From: Paramecium sonneborni
Taxonomy: Eukaryota; Ciliophora; Oligohymenophorea; Peniculida; Parameciidae
Length of the DNA stretch: 47,856 nt
Direction: 5' to 3'
Assembly (NCBI GenBank): GCA_905182985.1
Contig: CAJJDN010000086.1
Span: 399,154 to 447,009, forward strand
Numbering within the stretch: position 1 is the first letter of the stretch; each line of letters starts with the position of its first letter. Both the position numbers and the translations under genes were made by a program. The notes under the pieces are model-generated. The model had not been told where the DNA came from, ran no database searches, and saw only the letters and a list, made by a program, of their open reading frames with translations. Shown piece by piece: positions 44,936 to 47,856 of the stretch.

Positions 44936-45456
44936 GTATAAATAATGTTTCTTTTATATTAATAATAAATATTTTTAATTGTTCATTTATGGTTATACTT
45001 CAAATAGACATATTTTGAAGCCTTATTTAAATTAGGAATTTAATTAGATTATAATAAGAGCATTAAGTGGTAAATTTTAATAAGTATATTTGTTAAGGAA
45101 CTAGTTTTTAACTATACTTATAAACATTGTTATCAAACATTTTTTTAAGAATGCATATTTAACAAATTGCTTGTTCTTACTTAGTTAAATCAATTTATTA
45201 TATTCTTGATATATCATAAATTATTATATTTGGATCTATTTTCTCTATTTTTAATAATGGATATTTAAAAATAGCTCAAGATGTTTTTAATATANACCAT
45301 TTTTTCCTCTGACCTAATCGTTTTTCAAAACTTTGCTTGTTCTGAATGCAATAAGAGATATTATATGATTTGATGATGACTGAATAGAAATTAAAGAATA
45401 AAATGACTTAGATGAGATAAAACTATTTTTTTCAAGATATAGCATAGAAAATTTTT

Positions 45457-45707
45457 TTGTCAGCCATCATACGCAATTCTTTTAATTTTAATGACAGTTC
45501 TATCAAAAAAGATTTTCAAAATTTAATCCAGATTGACATTTACATTGCTTCCCAAACCATTCTAACTATCATTAAACCATATAAGATAATGATATCAACA
45601 GTCTTTACATTTCATTTTCCATTAACTGCTAAAACATTAATAGGCTTCTTTCCTCTTTGTTCATCAACATTATATACTACCTTACATTTAAGTAATACCT
45701 TTTGACA
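45457..45707 (-). pseudogene. ankyrin-repeat fragment (copy 2)
   Basis: Identical to 44160..44410; the same locus repeated by the assembly. Count once. Confidence 0.45.
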
Positions 45708-45951
45708 ATTCAAGATTCTCTCTTATAAAACTATAATGATCATTTGCTTTTAAATTTATCTAGTTTATTATTGACTTTTTTACTTATATTTAAGAAATGA
45801 ACTAAATTGTTAAATTAAAGCGACTTAGAAAAAAAAGATTCTTATTGCTGTAGTCATGATCCATAAAGTATTGTTTAACAATAAATTTCTAATGTTGATA
45901 AGAGAAGAATAGTGCCAAAAATATATGAAATATATTTCTAAACTTAAAATA

Positions 45952-46232
45952 TCAAATAAATTTTAATTCAAATATTTCGCATTCACTAACATTTGGTATG
46001 TACTATCCAAATAAATCAGAACAACCTTCCTTAAAATCATCATGAATATTTAATCGTTACCACCTCCAAACGTAGGCCCATATCCACTATTACAATAGAT
46101 AGCATAGCATTTACTATCTTAGTTCAAAGCATAGTTATAATTATGTTTTTATGAGAATAAAAATGATGATGATGTATCGTCTTAAACCCAACGTACAAGG
46201 GATATGAAAAGATTCTATGTTCAAATATTATG
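45952..46232 (-). pseudogene. TLDc-domain C-terminus (copy 2)
   Basis: Identical to 44655..44935. Upstream (about 46233..46550) no further TLDc text was recognised, so the gene is probably truncated at its 5' side. Confidence 0.6.
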
Positions 46233-46553
46233 GTATAAATAATGTTTCTTTTATATTAATAATAAATATTTTTAATTGTTCATTTATGGTTATACTTCAA
46301 ATAGACATATTTTGAAGCCTTATTTAAATTAGGAATTTAATTAGATTATAATAAGAGCATTAAGTGGTAAATTTTAATAAGTATATTTGTTAAGGAACTA
46401 GTTTTTAACTATACTTATAAACATTGTTATCAAACATTTTTTTAAGAATGCATATTTAACAAATTGCTTGTTCTTACTTAGTTAAATCAATTTATTATAT
46501 TCTTGATATATCATAAATTATTATATTTGGATCTATTTTCTCTATTTTTAATA

Positions 46554-46840
46554 ATGGATATTTAAAAATAGCTCAAGATGTTTTTAATATACTTTTCAAC
46601 TTCCAAAAATTAAACAAATCTAAATATGCTTAATTAGAAACAACTTTAATGTAAAGAAAGTGCTGTACAAGTGAGAGAATTGATTCAGGTAATGATCAGT
46701 TTAAAATATTCATGCATTTAAGAATCAAACTTCTTGTCATACAGGTATTGATAGATCCAATACATTAAAAAGAATTCGTAGATAACTAATATGAGTTAGG
46801 AAAAAAGGAAGAAAGAAATTCTTTAGTTTTTGAGAAGTGA
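46554..46840 (+). CDS. small hypothetical protein, two exons
   Basis: ATG 46554 opens MDIQKQLKMFLIYFSTSKNQ with CKESAVQVRELIQ. A 56-nt GT-AG intron (46689..46744) joins it in phase to VLIDPIHQKEFVDNQYELGK and EERNSLVFEK-TGA at 46838..46840. Exons are 135 + 96 nt, exactly 77 codons. It is charged and helical, with no membrane segment. Without splicing, a different frame (LETTLMQRKCCTSERID) reads through, so the model is uncertain. The family is not recognised. Confidence 0.45.
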
Positions 46841-46959
46841 TGAAATCTTTAATTCAATAATGTAATTTATTTATTGGAAAATTAGTTTATTTCAACCTTT
46901 CAATTCCTTCTTGATTGACTTAATTTAAATTTTAATATAATAAATTTATCTTAATGTTT

Positions 46960-47305
46960 TATTGTAAATATTTTTTAAATAAAATTAGTGTATATAATAT
47001 CATTAAAGCCTGAATACATAATTAAACAATAATACTTCTTCCAATTAGTTTAAATGTATTATAATCTATATCTCTTTTCAAAGTATTAATTATTTCGAGC
47101 CTTTTTAGCATTAACAATAAAATCATTTGGATTAATAAAACTAGCTTAAATTATTTATAAAAGTTAATTGATAATCTAATTGATATAAATTAAATAATTA
47201 TTTAGTCAAAACACTTTGATTTTCTATTGTTTTCTAATCTTCATTTATTAAATCAATTTAAATATTTCTCAAATCAGCAGTATACTTCAAATTTTTTCTT
47301 GTCAT
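46960..47305 (-). pseudogene. unassigned helical protein gene
   Basis: ATG 47305..47303 begins MTRKNLKYTADLRNIQIDLI, NEDQKTIENQSVLTKQLFNL and TFINNLSQ. The register then changes to INPNDFIVNAKKARNNQYFE and TNWKKYYCLIMYSGFND. One frame change without a clear intron separates the halves. Composition suggests a soluble or axonemal protein; no name is given. Confidence 0.4.
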
Positions 47306-47856
47306 TTTCTTTAAATCAGAATAACAAGATTTATTCTGTTGTTTGTTAAAAATTTTTTGAAATCATATTATTATTTATTTATATAATTATTTTTAATAAT
47401 TTCAAATTTAGAGATGCAAATATAAGGAGATGAAGTACTAGAACTAATTTTGATTTTACGTAGTACTTAAATAGTTTATTACATAATTAAGATTGATTCT
47501 TTCACTAAGTTAGATTTCAAAAAAAATAAATATAAAATGTGATAAAACCGCCTTAAATTTCCAACTTGATATAACATAATTGAATAAAGGATTAAGATGA
47601 CTTGAATTCAACATGATAAAATGTAATTAATTACATTTTTTTTTTATAACAATTAGAATCCATATCGTATAATTCTTCATAATTGAACTAAATGGTATGG
47701 ATGAAGTTAATAGTTTAAGAGAAGTGTTTGCTTTAAATAAAAAATTATTTCATATTTTAGTATTTTAGGTTTTCTTCTATCATTTATAAAATTTTTAATA
47801 ATTCTTTAAAAAAAAGAATTCAAAATTTGAGATCATTATAGTCTAAGAGAAAAAAT
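47306..47856. other. AT-rich right end, no gene recognised
   Basis: No convincing frame on either strand. An 8-bp inverted repeat AAGTACTA / TAGTACTT lies at 47433..47440 and 47461..47468. No telomeric repeat is present at either window end. Confidence 0.35.

Larger units (their letters stand above)
43999..45294. repeat. assembly duplication D, copy 1 (matches 45296..46591)
   Basis: 1296 bases recur at offset +1297 across the N at 45295 without visible difference. It contains the ankyrin and TLDc remnants. Confidence 0.9.
45296..46591. repeat. assembly duplication D, copy 2
   Basis: Second copy of the 1296-base block; unique sequence continues at 46592, so this copy is joined to the right-hand flank. 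Confidence 0.9.

Noticed and set aside
1..47856. CRISPR array, bacterial operons, integrases or insertion sequences
   Set aside because: No regularly spaced direct repeats with unique spacers, no transposase-like text and no ribosome-binding pattern; introns and code show a ciliate nucleus.
1..47856. Internal eliminated sequences (TA-bounded) explaining the frame breaks
   Set aside because: Most breaks are one- or two-base register changes, not insertions between TA repeats; no convincing consensus ends were found at the breaks. Comparison of germline and somatic reads would be needed.

Overview
This window is eukaryotic nuclear DNA from a ciliate, most likely Paramecium or a close relative. 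Three things in the sequence say so. First, long reading frames appear only when TAA and TAG are read as glutamine and TGA is the sole stop. Second, the clearest gene (9000..13051) has five GT-AG introns of only 21-25 nt, the Paramecium size class. Third, the gene families are typical of Paramecium: DUF4215-like Cys-rich surface proteins, PSA-type surface antigen repeats, GxW/MORN-like arrays and WD40 proteins with an N-terminal zinc-binding region. The DNA is very AT-rich. Standard-code ORF calling misses nearly every gene.

Four single N bases (8519, 25569, 32682, 45295) each join two identical stretches of about 1.0-1.3 kb in direct orientation (7381..8518 = 8520..9657; 24333..25568 = 25570..26805; 31684..32681 = 32683..33680; 43999..45294 = 45296..46591). 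These look like unmerged contig ends, so the real locus is probably about 43.2 kb and duplicated features should be counted once.

Layout. 0.4-3 kb: small ORFs and a GC-richer island of hairpins. 3.8-7.7 kb: minus-strand remnants, including a WD40-family pseudogene. 9.0-13.05 kb: one intact gene for a 1312-residue Cys-rich multi-pass membrane protein. 13.2-17.5 kb: a small membrane ORF, a GBP-like remnant and a large decayed Cys-rich surface-protein gene. 18-28 kb: unassigned decayed genes on both strands, a 28-29 bp tandem repeat and a coiled-coil pseudogene. 28.1-29.1 kb: a PKA regulatory-subunit remnant. 29-37 kb: membrane-protein, TPR, RAD51-like, unassigned and protein-kinase remnants. 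37.5-39.2 kb: a myristoylation-signal protein with GxW repeats. 39.6-42 kb: MutS (MSH6-like), nucleotidyltransferase (TUTase-like) and surface-antigen remnants. 42.3-47.3 kb: a possibly polycystin-like ORF, ankyrin and TLDc remnants and small genes at the right end.

Most recognisable genes are broken by frame changes without usable GT-AG introns, or by in-frame TGA, while the 9000..13051 gene reads perfectly through 3939 coding bases. That contrast suggests a real graveyard of gene copies (perhaps germline-limited or weakly selected DNA; this is inference) rather than poor sequence. No operon-like cooperation between genes can be claimed. All gene models were built by hand translation; boundaries of broken genes are approximate.
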